Counted from the first letter of the stretch, positions 36,601 through 49,509 are shown. The stretch is DNA of 64,000 nucleotides from Odontocerum albicorne (GCA_949825065.1 OX463854.1:11569112-11633111), one strand, 5' to 3'. Numbers and translations are program-made. Notes: generated by a model from the sequence alone, not told the origin.

Positions 36601-37604
36601 TTTACCTCTTTACATGTGGTGTTATTTCCAGCACACATGATTACAAATTGTGAAGTACCTACCTACTCCAGAGGTTCCAAACCTGAAGGTTTGATAATTG
36701 GGGCTGGGAACAAGACACACTTTTCAACATGTCCACATCAGCAGTTCAGATATGTTGAGTGGTACCTCAAGATTCCTTTCTTAACTCAAAGATAACATTT
36801 AACTTATTCACATTAACATTCAATTAACTTGTACACATAGTATAAAAGCAATATACTTGACTTGTGATGCCGTCCTCCTGAACTCCTGCTGAGCCTTCAG
36901 AATAATATTTCTCTGATTCTGATACCTGTAAAGTATAGTTAACAAGACAAGTCAAGTTGATTCTGACTTTAGCTTGCTAGTGAAATGCCAAGTTTGTTCT
37001 CATACCAAAATATTCAGCATTGTTCTTTTAGGGTTCATGACTCAAACAACATGTTTAGTTATAGTGTTGAATATCCTCAACTTTGTTTTCCTGGAGAGAA
37101 GCTTAAATGTAGGGAACTGCTTTACGGATGCCAAATCTCTCGGGCCCTTCTGTAAGTGGTTCCAACAAGAATATGAAAACATTTAAAAGATATATTACAT
37201 AAATATTCTAACGCACACAATTTATGTTTACAAGATAATCACCAGGGTACAACTTTAATTAAGCATAAATGAAAGGCAAGTAAATACACACTAATATTGA
37301 TGATTCACTTTTGAGATTACTAAAATGATTTGGTCCAGATAAATAATAATTTAACTTTGAGATCATAAATATGATTATTGCCTACTCAATTTTGATACAT
37401 TAACATATGTAGAAATTAATTTTGTTATTACTCTGAAGACACACCGTAAAATAAAAATATATTGTCAAAACCGTGTTTTAAAAAATTTATGAAATTCTAA
37501 AGAGGCTTTATTCAATTCTAAAAATTCTATACTCCAGCGTCATATATGTAATTAGTCATCCAACTTGATTGCATACTGCTAGTTTGATAACATAATCAGT
37601 TATG
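36601..37604. other. no confirmed gene; ambiguous splice-like segments
   Basis: 37031-37151 is bounded on the plus strand by an acceptor (cttttag) and a GTAAGT donor, with an open frame. The same segment on the minus strand also has an acceptor (cttacag) and an open frame (KGPRDLASVKQFPTFKLLSR). A second minus-strand acceptor lies at about 36930. Either strand could hold an exon, including a missing receptor N-terminal exon, but no motif decides it. Confidence 0.2.
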
Positions 37605-37606
37605 TA

Positions 37607-38891
37607 TCAGGTCTGTAAATATGAAATGGGATTTTTTTTAGAAAAAATACACATTTATTGAATGAAAATGGTAAAAAATATTTTATTCAAAGTATTGCCC
37701 ATCGCTAGCTACACATTTTTCCCATCTCTCTGGCAATTTGTGGATGCCACGCCAAAAAACTGTTGCTCTTTTGAGGCAAACCAATCATCGAGCCATTTTC
37801 GTAAGAAGTGAAGCGCTGCTCAGCAAGTGCATGTCCCATCGATGCAAATAAGTAGTAATCGGATGGAGCCAAGTCTGGTGAGTAAGCCGTATGCGAAAGT
37901 ATTTGCCAACTTAACGCCTCAATCGTTTCCTTGACCGGTTTTGCTGTGTGCGATGGTGCGTTATCATGAAGCAAAATCACTTTGTGTTGCCTCTTTTGAT
38001 ATTCTGGTCATTTTTCACGCAATGCTTGGTTCAAATCCATCATTTGTTGTCGATAGCGTTCAGTATTAACAGTTTTGCCAGGTTTTAGCAGCTCATAATA
38101 GATAACACCCTTCTGATCCCACCAAACACAGAGCATTGTCTTCCGTCCATAGCGATTTGGCCTTGCAGTCGATGTCGCTGGTTTGCTTGGAGATACCCAT
38201 GATCTTTTATGCTTACGATTCTCGAAATATATCCATTCTTCATCGCCAGTCATAATTCGATGGAGAAATTATTTTCTTTTGTACCTGTCAAGCAGCATTT
38301 CGCAAGTGGTTTTTTGGTTTTCCTGCTGTCAGGTTCGGTTTTCATTCAGTTCATGTGGAACCCATTTTCCCACCTTCTGGATCTTTTCCATGGCTTTCAA
38401 ACATATGGAGACGGCTTCTCAAGTCATAGTTCATTGATCCGCGAGTTGTTGTTGCATTTGAGCGTCATCCTCATCCAACAATGCTTGCAATTCGGCGTCT
38501 TCAAACTTTCTCGGTGGTCTTCCACGTTCTTCGTTTCTCACGTCAAAATCGCCACTTTTGAATTTTTTAAATCACTCAAAGCACTGTGATTTACCAAGAG
38601 CATGCTCACAGTGAGCTTCGACGAACATTCAATGCGATTGTGCAGCAGTTTTCTTCAAATGGTAACAGAAAATCAATGCTGTCCGCAAATCGTAGTTTTC
38701 AGGCACAAAAACAGATATGTTCAATGCTATGAAAACATATGTAGTTGTATTAAATTTGTATTGTTGCGAGTTAAAAGTCTTTGACAAATGTAAACACAAG
38801 AAAAAGGCGCAAATGACACGGTTTGACAGTCACTACATTGACAAATAGAGCCATCTATGAGCAAATTCCGGTTTCATATTTACATACCTGG
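37607..38891 (-). mobile_element. full-length mariner (mauritiana-like), inactive
   Basis: Ends tcaggtctgtaaatatgaaa and the inverted ccaggtatgtaaatatgaaacc, with TA at 37605-37606 and 38892-38893, about 1.29 kb. Minus-strand fragments keep all three catalytic blocks: MTGDEEWIYF (38253-38008), LLHDNAPSHTA and YSPDLAPSDYYLF (37980-37705). They lie in different frames with stops and a frameshift. The N-terminal third (38270-38700) is broken further. The C-terminal WWDQKGVIYYELLKPG block matches the Mos1-type subfamily. Confidence 0.9.
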
Positions 38892-39199
38892 TAAAGTGTG
38901 GTTTTTATAAGTTCTGGGATAGATAAGCATTTTTTGTTTAAAATTTCAATTTTGTCATTTTGTTATTATTTTCCCAATCAATGGGAATTTATCCAAAGAA
39001 AAATAGCCAAGTTCTTCAAATTTGATAAATTTCAAACTAGTCATGTAAAATAAACTGGTAAAAATACAAAATAAAAGACACAGGGTACCACCTTATTTTT
39101 TCTTGTACTTTCAGAATTGGTAATAAAAATTATTTGTAGGAAAGGCAAATTACTCAGAAATTAATATAATTCATGTTGTGGGTCATATTTTAAGATATA

Positions 39200-40097
39200 C
39201 CTTGATCAAAAAGTTTTAGGACTTTATTCATAAAATCGAAAATACAAGTTTATTCATCAAAATCGATATGGTCCCTTTCAAAGTACTCCCCATCGACTGC
39301 AACACACTTACGCCAGCGCTTGATCCAATCCTCGAAACACCGCTGGTACTCAATTTACGGTATGTCCATCAGAGCCGTCTTCGATTTTTTCATGACATCC
39401 TCTCGGGTGCTGTAACGCGTTCCGCGAAGCGGTTTTTTAAGTCGGTTGAACAGGAAAAAGTCGTAGGGAGCCAGATCAGGTGAATTCGAAGGCTGCTGGA
39501 TAGTAATCGTGTTGTTTTTGGTCAAAAGCTCATGGAAATCATTTCTTTCGCGATTTCAACGCGATCCCTTTTTTTGCATGAAATTGAGGTCTTTCGGCAC
39601 CAGTTTTGCAGCGACACGTCTGAGGCCCAAATCACTAACCAAAATGAGCAGATTCATAAGCGATGTTCAAGTCCTCTGCCAGCTCTCTAATGGTCAATTT
39701 GCGGTTTTCGGCCAATGTTTCTTTGATTTTATCGATGTTTTCATCGGTTTTCGACTGCCACTGCGTTCGTCATCCTCGATCGACTCATGACCACTTCTGA
39801 AGCGTTCGTGCCACCGAAAAACACTTCTCCAACATTTCCAAGGTCTGCGGACCGTTAAATTCGTTTTTCACACAAAATTTAATGCAAACTCATTGATGCA
39901 CAGTTGATGCCATTTTCAAACTTGTAAAAAATCGAAAACACGCACAAAGGTAGATGTACTCAGTACAGCGTAACTTTTACAAATGTCAAGCTATGACACT
40001 GAAATTTATATATGTGGTAACCTAACAAAAAAAAAAAATCCAATCGGGTGACTGACAGCGCCACACGGTGGCCGGTCCTAAAACATTTTGATCAAGG
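39200..40097 (-). mobile_element. mariner-like element, heavily degraded
   Basis: Terminal repeats ccttgatcaaaaagttttagga and, inverted, ccttgatcaaaatgttttagg, with TA at 39198-39199 and 40098-40099. Minus-strand fragments read PDLAPYDFFLFNRLKK (around 39480-39420) and VAVDGEYFERDHIDF (around 39310-39260), the third catalytic Asp block and the C-terminus of a mariner. Much of the centre is deleted. A different lineage from the neighbouring copy at 37607. 40100-40585 holds nothing recognised. Confidence 0.85.
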
Positions 40098-40585
40098 TAG
40101 CACACAAGAATTTGGAATACATGAAAATAATTTGAAAAAAATTTAAAGCTCAAACAAGATAATTTTATTAAATGTTACAAGCAGTCTTAAAGTTAACTTT
40201 AAACACAAAGGGATCCAGTGTTGAAAAGAAAACAGAAAACACAAACCCGATAAAATATAAATTAAATTTAATATATGTAATGCAAATCAATAAACATAAA
40301 GCATAGAAATGTACATTTTAAACTTAATTTCTGCATTAGGATCAAATACAAAACAATACCAAAATATATACAGATAACAATTTATATCGATCATTAATAT
40401 TGAGTATGTTTACAGAATTATTTAACCATATTGACACACTTATTATTTCATTACAAATAGATCATGAAAAACTTACAAAATTCTTAAACTAATGAAGGCA
40501 TGTATTCTCACTAATTTTGTATGTAAAAATTAAAAAATATATATCTTTACTTATACACAATGGGTAATAATATTTCACATTTTTA

Positions 40586-42768
40586 TCACTTTTTAAAAGC
40601 TCTCAACATTTCCACTTCTATTGAAAGTTTTTTATTTTCTTCAATGAGAATATTTTGAGTTTTTTGAATTTCTTTAACTTGCTGTGCCAAATTTGAGATC
40701 TGATCCTCCAAAAATAACCTATTTTTGGTTTGTTGCAAAGTCATTTGCATAAAATTGTTCTTTGATTGCTCAAGAACATCATATATAGAAAAAGTTATGA
40801 AATCTTTTAACTCGTTGCCTAATTCAGTGACTGTGTTAGCTGCATATTTAACTGTTTCGACAACAGACACAGAATCCACTGAATCTGTTTTTTTTATAGG
40901 GGATGTACGGTATTTAGGAATATTTGGATTTTCATTCATTTCGTAATCACTCATTTCATTTCTATATATTGGAGACTCAGCAGCACACATTGGAGATGGA
41001 GTGGCACCTTCCAGAGTAGAAACCATTCTTCCAGTGATGGGAGTTGACGCAGATGTACCACCGTCTACTTTCTTATCAATATTAGAAGTTAACAATTTTT
41101 GCTTTAAAGTGCCATCTTGCTTCTTTTGCAAAGATAAACCATCCATGGTTATTTTAATACCACTATGTTGACTATAATCTACTTCAGATTCGTGAATATT
41201 GCCAACAATATTCACAAGAAATGAATCTTTGCTTGCATTTACAGCATCACCTCTTTCTCTGATAGGTGATATAGTTTCTATTATCGGTGAATTGAACTGT
41301 TCAATATAATCGTACGATCTCACAGAATCTGGCGTTTTGCATTCTTTACGACGCTGCGCTGAAGATATTTTAGGACTACATGATTCTTTTAAACTTACAT
41401 CTAAAGTGAGAAAACGTTTACGTTTAGCAACTTCTGGTTGAAAACCCACTTTAGTTATAATGGATTTATGATCTGTAAATGTATGCAGTGGTTTTACAAA
41501 GTTCCGTAAATCATACACAAGAAGTTGCCCTTTCTTATTGCCTAAAGCGACAAAATTTTCAGTATTGATATCGACACAGGTTAATGCACAATCTGTCACA
41601 ATGGAAGAAACTATCAATTGTTTTCTGAAATCATAAATGTGCGTCTTTTTATCATATCCACTAGATATCATGACATCTTGGTTTACTTGTGAAAAGGCAA
41701 TACCAGATACAACAGATTTATGAGCATCTTTCATGAACATTTTATTTTTTCCTGTACCTAAATCTCTTAAAAGGACACAACCTTCATCAGACGCTAAACC
41801 GAGTATTGATCGAAGTTCATTATGAAATTTCACTACGGAAACCTTATTAGAAAATGGTATTTTAATATTTCCTACATGTTGATTATTAGTTACTGAATAC
41901 ACGGCAGCATCACCATCATCTAATGCAGCCGCTAAATGAGTGTTCTTAGAATTAAAATCAATTAATTTCACAGTAGATGAAGCATCAGTGAATCTTTTCA
42001 CTACAGATTTAAATTTTGTATCCCAAATAAATATTCGGCCAGATCTGCAACCGATAGCAACTTGTCTATGACCTCCACTATGGAAAGCTCCTGCACTGGA
42101 TTCATCTTCAGGAATACACTGGAGACAACGTACTCCATCCTCTGTAGCACTAAGGATTTCTATCATTCCAGCAGGATTTACCTGAAAAAAAAAGATATCA
42201 CTAAACTTGCCAAGTCCTCAACATCTAGAATATTTTCCTTAAAAAATATTCTGTTTTGAATTGTGTAAAAATAAAGACTTAGTTTTGATTCAAGTAATAA
42301 AAGTTTTGGATTTGATTCCCACAGTGAAAAAAATGCAATGAATATTAATATTAGTATGAGAAAATTAATGCCCATTAAAAAAGTATCAAAACTCACAATG
42401 AATAATGACTTATTAATTTAAAATAAGAATTATTTGAAATTAGAACAAAATTGCGCTCATTTTCTGAGATAAACACTCAATGTTGATGATCCATTTAATG
42501 AGAGCATAAAGATATTGATTTTTTATGTTTATTAATTCGTGGTTGCAATTTTAATTTAAACGTAGGGATTTTGACCTTTTTTTCTTAAAAGAACGTCCAC
42601 ACTAGACAACACAAATTTAAAAACGATACTTACTTGCAAGAAATATTTCCCATCAGTGCTCCACTCGATATGTCTGAGTAAACTGTCATGATTTCCATAA
42701 TTGAAAACTCGAGTCCAACTTTCACATTCATATATATTCAGTTCGTTACTTATTGAAGCTAAATACAT
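40586..42768 (-). CDS. NEDD1: NEDD1 homologue, gamma-tubulin ring complex adaptor
   Basis: Two exons: 42768-42634 (ATG, 45 codons, donor GTAAGT) and 42181-40586 (acceptor ttttttttcag, stop included). Phase 0; about 576 residues (human ~660). The N-terminal ~300 residues form a WD40 propeller: IAxxSNELNIYE (exon 1), VAIGCRSGRIFIWDTKFK, LLRDLGTGKNKMF, HKSVVSGIAFSQ, SSGYDKKTHIYD and KKGQLLVYDLRN. A low-complexity Ser/Thr-rich middle with SP/TP motifs (SPIIETISPI, ATPSPM, RTSPIKK) suggests mitotic kinase sites. The last ~80 residues form a coiled coil (LEDQISNLAQQVKEIQK... to the C-terminal LRAFKK), the region that in the family binds gamma-tubulin complexes. The protein recruits gamma-tubulin ring complexes to centrosomes and spindles; Drosophila Grip71 is the relative. 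Stands alone between transposons. Confidence 0.9.
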
Positions 42769-44159
42769 CTTGAAAATATAATCGACCTAAAAACGAATGA
42801 AACAAATTTGATATTTAAACAATACAGTATACTACATAAGCAATTTACGTTTATTATTTGAAAATTACATCCGTTTCTTGCCTCTTTTTAAATAAATATA
42901 CTTTTAAATATAACTTTATTGATTACAACACTGCTGAGTTTCTATCGCAAATTTCAAATTATCCACACAATATAAAAACAAACATTAACGTTAAACACGA
43001 AATATTGATATAAAACAATCACTCCCCCCACAAAATAACAGTTTTTGACATTTAAATTAATTTGATCGAAGAGGAATCCATAGAGATTTGAGATTTCAGT
43101 TATCGTTGAGCCCCTTATTCGGCGTATATTCCTCCTATGAAGTGGGCATCGCTGGACACTGGCGTATACTCCTTCACATATATTAAAAAAGAAGAAAAAG
43201 TATACTCCATATATATTCAATAAGATTATTCAGAGCGTTATTCAATAATAAGAAGCCCCTAAGCTGATTGAAGCAATTTCACATATCAGCAATTTTTTTC
43301 TTGAATGAGACATATATTTTTCTAACGACGAGTCAAATTAGATCACGGGTAGCAAAATGGTAATGGGTTCAAATAAAGTTGGTGCAATCTAACTTAATTT
43401 TAATAAACCACTTGAATCTTTGCAGAAGGGTTTTAATCATCTTTACATAGCCACTAGTAGTGCCTCATCATTAAAAATATGGGCTTTAATTATGGCAATT
43501 ATTGATCTTAACTCCAACTTTGACCTGAGTACCACTAAATATGAATAAAGTACATGTATATTTTTATTTTACAACCGAGTTGCTACAATTTGAAAAATAT
43601 ATATCACAGTCTATTAATTCCTGAAGTAATTTCCATAATAAATTGTTATAGACATGAGATAAAATATATCAAAACTTTGTATAATCACAAATAGTGTATG
43701 GGTAAATGTTATCATTTTTTTAAGTATAGATATTTAGAGGAAGCATCACCATTATATTATTTTTAATTGGATCGAGATAGAATCACCAATTATACAATAA
43801 ATTATATTACATCTGGAGTACAAAGTTGAACCTCCAATATAAATTTAATTACTAATAGAGACCGAAAAATGTTTATTTCTTTTTTCTCACAAAGGTCCAT
43901 TTAATATATTTCTGAGTCATAGAAAGTTGCTATGTAATAATAAGCTCACTAGGTTGTACTATATGCAATGGAAATCAACATATTTAAGTGGTAAATATTT
44001 TCAGATTCTTCTTCCATTTTGATAAAACTTTGTTTGAGACATGTTGAATTTTAGTCCCTCAAACGTGAAATTTGAATTTAATAAAGATTGTTTAGTTTGA
44101 TAATATACGGCTTGGATTTTTTTATAAATATCTTCAAGCCATTAATATTTTACGGTAAT
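42769..44159. other. intergenic, 5' flank of NEDD1
   Basis: No gene recognised. 43905-43975 is a SINE tail fragment (ctcactaggttgtacta). 44053-44072 is an exact 20-bp copy of the start of C1orf43 exon 2. The NEDD1 promoter should lie just right of 42768; no clear core element is visible. Confidence 0.45.
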
Positions 44160-45065
44160 AACCTTTCAGTATTTATCGGTGACCGTACTCTAATGGTTAA
44201 TATTCATTCTAAATCTAAGGTTTCCTAAGAAAGCGGTGTTGTTACGTAACGGCCAAACATGACGTGATGCTGCGGACGTATCAGAGAGCATTTTGCAGTG
44301 GAGAATAGACGTGTGCGCAAGAAGTTTGCGCCGCATCCTCCTGGTGCGTCGCCAGACGGCAAAAATTAAAACCAACAACTGTCGTTGGAATCTTCAAATC
44401 TGACAGCTCCGTGAACGAATTTATGAAGTAGTAGTTGGGCTTTAATTTTTTAAAGGAAGAATTAACATTAGGTCCTTTTAAATTTGGTAAGAATAATTAA
44501 TCATATAAACCCCCAGCAAAGCAGGAATACAACCTTATCAATATACATACACTCCTGATTTTTCAAGTGAAGTCCCGATATTATTCCACATATTTTGTTT
44601 TAACTGGGCTTTTCTATAGTCTTTGCTCTTCACATTATATAAAGCTTCATTATTTGTTACAAAATTAATCAATCTTTCGTCATTTTCGCTGGTCCAAATT
44701 AAATTACGTTTGCACTCATTTTTTATTTTAAAACGGTCACCGCTACACGGGAAAACCCGTTCCACGACTGTTTGTTGCGCTATGACGGCCGTCATGCAAA
44801 TGGCGACACAGCTATTTGACGTTACGCTCACAACCAACGCTCTCTAGGAAACCAACGCCATATGGTTTGCATAGATAACGTTTTGTTAAGGGCGCTATAT
44901 AACGACACCGCTTTCTTAGGAAACCCTAGCTTAAGGAAGCGGGTGCCCCAGCTTCGATTCCTGATGAATTTCCTTCCGGACCGCTTTTCGGACACTATTG
45001 GAGTATTTTACATCTGAATTTTTATTTATCTATAGCTTATTGCTAGACAGTAAAAAGGCGTTCTT
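44160..45065 (+). repeat. second-family SINE split by an inserted element
   Basis: Left part (accgtactctaatggttaatattcattc) and right part (gggtgccccagcttcgattcctgatg ... attttacatctgaatttttatttatctatagct) together match the head and body at 6365-6590. The 44219-44925 element interrupts the tRNA-like head. Confidence 0.6.
44219..44925 (-). mobile_element. PIF/Harbinger-like element with broken MADF ORF, copy 1
   Basis: Inverted ends ggtttcctaagaaagcggtgt on both sides. The minus-strand ORF encodes the first half of a MADF (Myb/SANT-like) DNA-binding domain: IWTSENDERLINFV...LYNVKSKDYRKAQLKQNMWNNI. A 5-nt duplication (AATTT) a few codons after the likely ATG puts an early stop in that frame. 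Harbinger-type transposons often encode such a MADF protein next to the transposase; no transposase is present here. The family call is inference. Confidence 0.7.
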
Positions 45066-45670
45066 GTTAACGACATTGGTGTTTCTCAATCTACTTTGTT
45101 TTCTGTAATGCTCTTGAGGGAACCAAAATGATTGGGAAACAGTGCTACACCACATTTTCTCAAATCAATGGAAATCACTCCACTATACATACAATAAAAA
45201 CAAAGATGTAACGGGAAAGACAAACGAAAATCAAACAACTCCATCAAAAAATGCAGGAATTTTACATGCGATGCAGGAGCGCTTACATGACGTTATATTT
45301 TTGTCTGAAATAGTTTTGGTACTAATTATTCAACATTGAAAAATGGGTTTTTATTGATTTTATATCTCGATTATACAATAAAAAAATATCTTGTGGTAAC
45401 ATTATAATCCCAAATTTATTACAAATAACAATAAAACAAGAGGGAACAATAATATGCGATATTGTAATTAAGCTGGATTATAAATGATCTTCCTCTTTGT
45501 ACAATAAACTGGAATAGCGTGATGGAACGCCGCTCTTAATGAGGACATCGTCAATCTGTCAAAATGAAAACGTCAATAAAGGACTGTCAAGTTTAGCGAA
45601 GATTGTGAAACAGTTTTCTTTCTCGCTTTTCTCTGTTTATAATTAGCATTTAAATTATTTTTCAATATTT
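45066..45670. other. 5' flank of the C1orf43 homologue
   Basis: No ORF of note. The likely promoter lies in 45480-45670. The leader near 45590-45670 reads aggactgtcaagtttagcgaagattgtg.... No clear TATA box. Confidence 0.4.
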
Positions 45671-48600
45671 ATGACAAATAGTAAAAAAGCCATGACAGAA
45701 GAGTTGTCTGGTGTAACTGTAGTAATAATAATTGGTGGTGGTGTATTGTTATTTATAATATTGTTCATTTTTGCTAAAAGGCAAATAATGAGATTCGCTT
45801 TGAGATCTCGCCGAGGACCACACTTTCCTATTGGTCATGGTGGGAAAAAAGTAAGTTACAGGAATTCTAACCAACTCGATTCTACCTAGAGTAATTAAAA
45901 AGAAAGATTCTCAATGTAGTTAGTTTTTTCTTTTACCGAAACCAGTGTTTGTGACCAATTTTTCTGATAAATGGTTTTATTTCTATTAAAGAAACTTGTG
46001 TTTGTTACTATTCTTTTTAAATGATTATAATTCAATTACTAGAACTTCACTGTAACCAATCAGATAAAAAGTAAATAGTGGATGTTAAATGGTCCCAAAA
46101 ATTATTCAAATCATTATATTAAAATAGAAACAAAAATGAGATATCATCATCAAAGGAAGAAAGAATGGATGGTGTAGAGGAAAGGAAAATTGGGAATGAA
46201 ACATATCGCATTAATGACTTAAAATTAAGTTTTTTTTAGATGCTTTTTAAAACATGTCAATAACGGAACAAGTCTAACATTAGTTGGTAACTGGTTCCAA
46301 AGTTTCATTGCATGAACAGTAAAGGCCGATGTAAAAAACGAAGATCGGTGAACTGAGAAGGCCAATAAACTATCTCTGCTTGAGTATAGCATAAATCCTT
46401 CAGAAATCTTAGTGCTTCATTCTTTAAAGTATTTCCTTTAAAACATCAAAACTTAAATATTTAGGTTTTTAAATAACTTTCATAAAACAGAAGAGCTAGC
46501 TAACAAACTAAAAACAACAATGAAGAGCGATAAATGAATTATTTGAAATTTTAATGGTTTGCATATGATATAATTTCTCATTTTCTCTATTTCAGTCCCT
46601 CAAACGTGAAATTGATAGAAGAATCGAAGTTATACCTCGCATAGTTCATGAGCCTCAACTTATAAATGAAGAAGCTTCTAAATTTATTTTGGATCCAGGT
46701 CAAAAGCTTCCATCACATTACTTTAGACTAAAAGCTGTGGACGACATCAAATTATTAGGTAGGAAAGTATTTGTGATATTGTGTAAACAATCCCTCGCAA
46801 TTGAGGTCAGCCTTCCTATGAATGCATGATTCCCGTGTGTATTGATTTATAGTGTAAAAGCTTTTACACTTCAAAAAGCACACAGTTTTAACAGACCAAA
46901 CCTGAAATTATCAAAGTATCAAAATTTCAAGATGATATTTATGAAAAAATAAACGACACTTAAGTCTCTTTTATATAAATAACAGTAATACACGGTCTGT
47001 CCAATAGGAGAGGGGACGGATTTTATTTTTGCGTAACCACCAGTGCCATCTGTGGATGAATAAATTAGTCGACTAGTGACACATTTCGACTATCTTCCAT
47101 TAGTCGAAATGTGTCGCTAGTCGACTCATTTATTCATCTAAACTAGCAAGTTCATGTAAAAAAATTTTCAAGAATTTTTTTAAAATTCTGAACTGTCATA
47201 AGCTGGCCTTTTCCTCGATACCGGCTTGACATTGAGGTATGGGACACCCTGTATATGTTTAACGTTAAAAATTGTTCATCAGCCAGAAGGCTAAGCATTT
47301 TCTTAGGCGTAATATTGTTTTGAAATTTATAAATACTTTTTTTTATAAACCTATAATTCTTTCATTATAAAGTAAATTGGAATATTTTTAAAGAGCGTGA
47401 AATATCACGTGCAGGGGGTGGAATGTCTCGCCAACCATGTGAAAGTCTACGAGCATTCCTCCTCAGTGTGCTGGCTGCTCCATTGGGTGGAAGGGGGCAA
47501 AGGGCGGTGCACCAGCTTTGTGATGCATACGAACATGCTCGCCATCATCCTGGAGAGTTTGCAGATGAAGAATATCAAGCCTACAATAGGTTGTTGCTCA
47601 AATTAATTGATGCGTAAGTATTATTTTTCTTACATTATACATTATGTAACTCAAAATAATAAGCATTTGAGAAGTACGGAACACGCAAAACCTGGACTGG
47701 AAGACAGGAATATTTATCAACTAAACCACGAAATAACATTTATTAAGTGCGCAATAGCGCTAGGACTATAAAAGAGTCAAATAAAATAACACTACTTTAA
47801 AAACATTCCTTACCTTAAAATATTTATATCCTTATGATGAGTGATGAATGAAAACTTAAATATTTTATGTAGTACGAAAATCATTTCAAAAAGATCCAAA
47901 TTAATGAAGCAAGTGGCGTAGAGAGAAGAGGTGTAATTGAAAAGTTTTGTAAAATGGGCCTTCTTGCATATATTTTATTACTGTATCTCTAATATTGTTA
48001 TATTTTCAGTGCCCGGTTGTTAAAGCCTTGTGGAATGAGTCATAAGTCTTCTCCAAAGCGAACCCCAACAAGGAAACAAATTGGAGTACGATCTTTGCTA
48101 GATCCTTCAAGACTTCGGCCTCCAGGGACGCTCGGTGTTTCTGGAAATAAGCTGACTATTTCAAATGTCCATGCGCAGTATACAAATATGCAGGTATAAA
48201 CAAATTGAATTGTTATAAATTTGCTATATAAATGAACCATTTTTTTAAATATTTATATTATAATAAATACAGTGGTCCTTCATTATCTGCGGGAAATAAG
48301 TTCCAAGCCCCCCTGTGGATGGCGAAACCCACAAATAATAACAAATTCCTTCTGAATTGCCGTTTACATACTTAAGTATACCTATACTAGACAGTATTTT
48401 TCTATTATTACACTGAACTCTTTTGTCTCCATTTTCTCTGTTCTTGTATGTACTTGTAACATACTACAATAGTTACTCTTCGAAACCAGGTGAATGACGT
48501 AGGCATTGTGCAGTAGCATTAGGCTACTCTTAACATTTTAAAGGCACATCAAAAGGGTTATCTAATTCCGGTGATTTTGGTTCATTACGGAAGTAGAAAT

Positions 48601-49357
48601 ACGATGATGAATGACTTAACATGAATCTTTGGATTTTTGATAGCCCTGCCTTCTTCATTAGTGGCGCTGGTTGACCATGAGATTAAGAAAAAAATGCGAA
48701 AGGTCATCCGCGAATAATGGGGGACTACTGTACTTTTAAAATGGCTCAAAATTAGACTATTTGCTATCATAAATAATAGCAAATCTTTCCTCTCCACCAT
48801 CCCTTCCTTCTTCCATCAATTGATGATATCTCACTTTTATAACTGATATTTATAAATTTTGTGAAAATTAACAGTGATTTGAATAATTTTTGCGACCATG
48901 AAACTTCCTTTACTTATTTTTGTCTTCTTGATTGGAAGAGATTGCCACCTAGCAAAAACTCACCAGATTGTTTTATAATGAAGTATTGAATAAATTAACA
49001 ACTATCCATCCTATTTTTATTTCTCTGTTTTAAAGCTGAGAGTCATATTATAAAAATCCAGTTATATCAAAACCTTTATTGATTTAAATAACTTTTCAAC
49101 AAATTAAAATTGTACTTTTGTATTTTTTCATCTCATATTTTTTTAAATTATATCTCTTCTTTAGCAGTATATACGAGTTATTACTTTGAGATAATTTTAA
49201 TGATATACATTGTTCTTTTTACTTATTACATATTTTTTTTTAGAGTTCTAATACCCTGGATTACAAATTTGATGATGAAGTTTTAAGTGTAGAATCCAAA
49301 CCACATACTCCAGTCGTAGTTCACACCCAGCACATAGATAATGAAACGACTGTTTAG
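45671..49357 (+). CDS. C1orf43: C1orf43 (NICE-3) homologue
   Basis: Five exons with consistent phases: 45671-45850, 46596-46758, 47394-47613, 48010-48193 and 49244-49357 (TAG). Product about 286 residues (human 253). Residues ~14-36 form a single transmembrane segment (VTVVIIIGGGVLLFIILFIF). The hallmark FAKRQIMRFALRSRRGPH follows, nearly identical to the family. Then come DRRIEVIPRIVHEPQL, a conserved LDPG...YFRLKAVDDI block, and a helical LRAFLLSVL...YEHARHHPGEF...YNRLLLKLIDA block. The family is a single-pass Golgi/mitochondria-associated protein linked to phagocytosis regulation; its biochemical role is unclear. I chose 47394 as the exon 3 start because it keeps the residue spacing to the human protein. 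An alternative ATG is seven codons in. Introns carry two MITEs and a repeat. Confidence 0.9.
46110..46460 (+). repeat. diverged dispersed repeat in intron 1
   Basis: The ttttttttagatgctttttaaa ... attagttggtaactggttccaaagttt region looks like the downstream part of the repeat family at 1728, 5898 and 25735. The match is loose. Confidence 0.35.
46991..47251. mobile_element. MITE with long internal hairpin, intron 2
   Basis: Ends cacggtctgtccaatagg and the inverted cagggtgtcccatacc, next to TA on both sides, typical of Tc1/mariner derivatives. Inside, 47060-47092 and 47101-47133 form 33-bp arms with two or three mismatches and an 8-nt loop. No coding capacity. Lies ~140 bp before exon 3 of the C1orf43 homologue. 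Confidence 0.65.
48270..48730. mobile_element. Tigger/pogo-type MITE in intron 4
   Basis: Inverted ends cagtggtccttcattatctgcggg and (inverted) cagtagtcccccattattcgcgg, with TA at 48268-48269 and 48731-48732. The termini resemble those of Tigger-family elements. No transposase. Confidence 0.75.
48930..48985 (+). repeat. SINE tail fragment
   Basis: ttggaagagattgccacctagcaaaaactcaccagattgt matches the 3' body of the 26690 SINE family. Lies in intron 4 of the C1orf43 homologue. Confidence 0.55.
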
Positions 49358-49509
49358 TCAACTGAGATATTAATTCAAGTCTTGTAATATGCGGTAGTTG
49401 GCTTATCAACGAATATGTGATATTTATATTGTATGTAGTTGGAGATCTAAATTAGAGCTGCCATAAAGATTTATGTATAAAGTGTACTCTTAACTATCCT
49501 TATTGTTCA

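Noticed and set aside
38183..38589. Plus-strand ORFs of 84 and 126 codons
   Set aside because: Antisense reading of the decayed mariner at 37607-38891.
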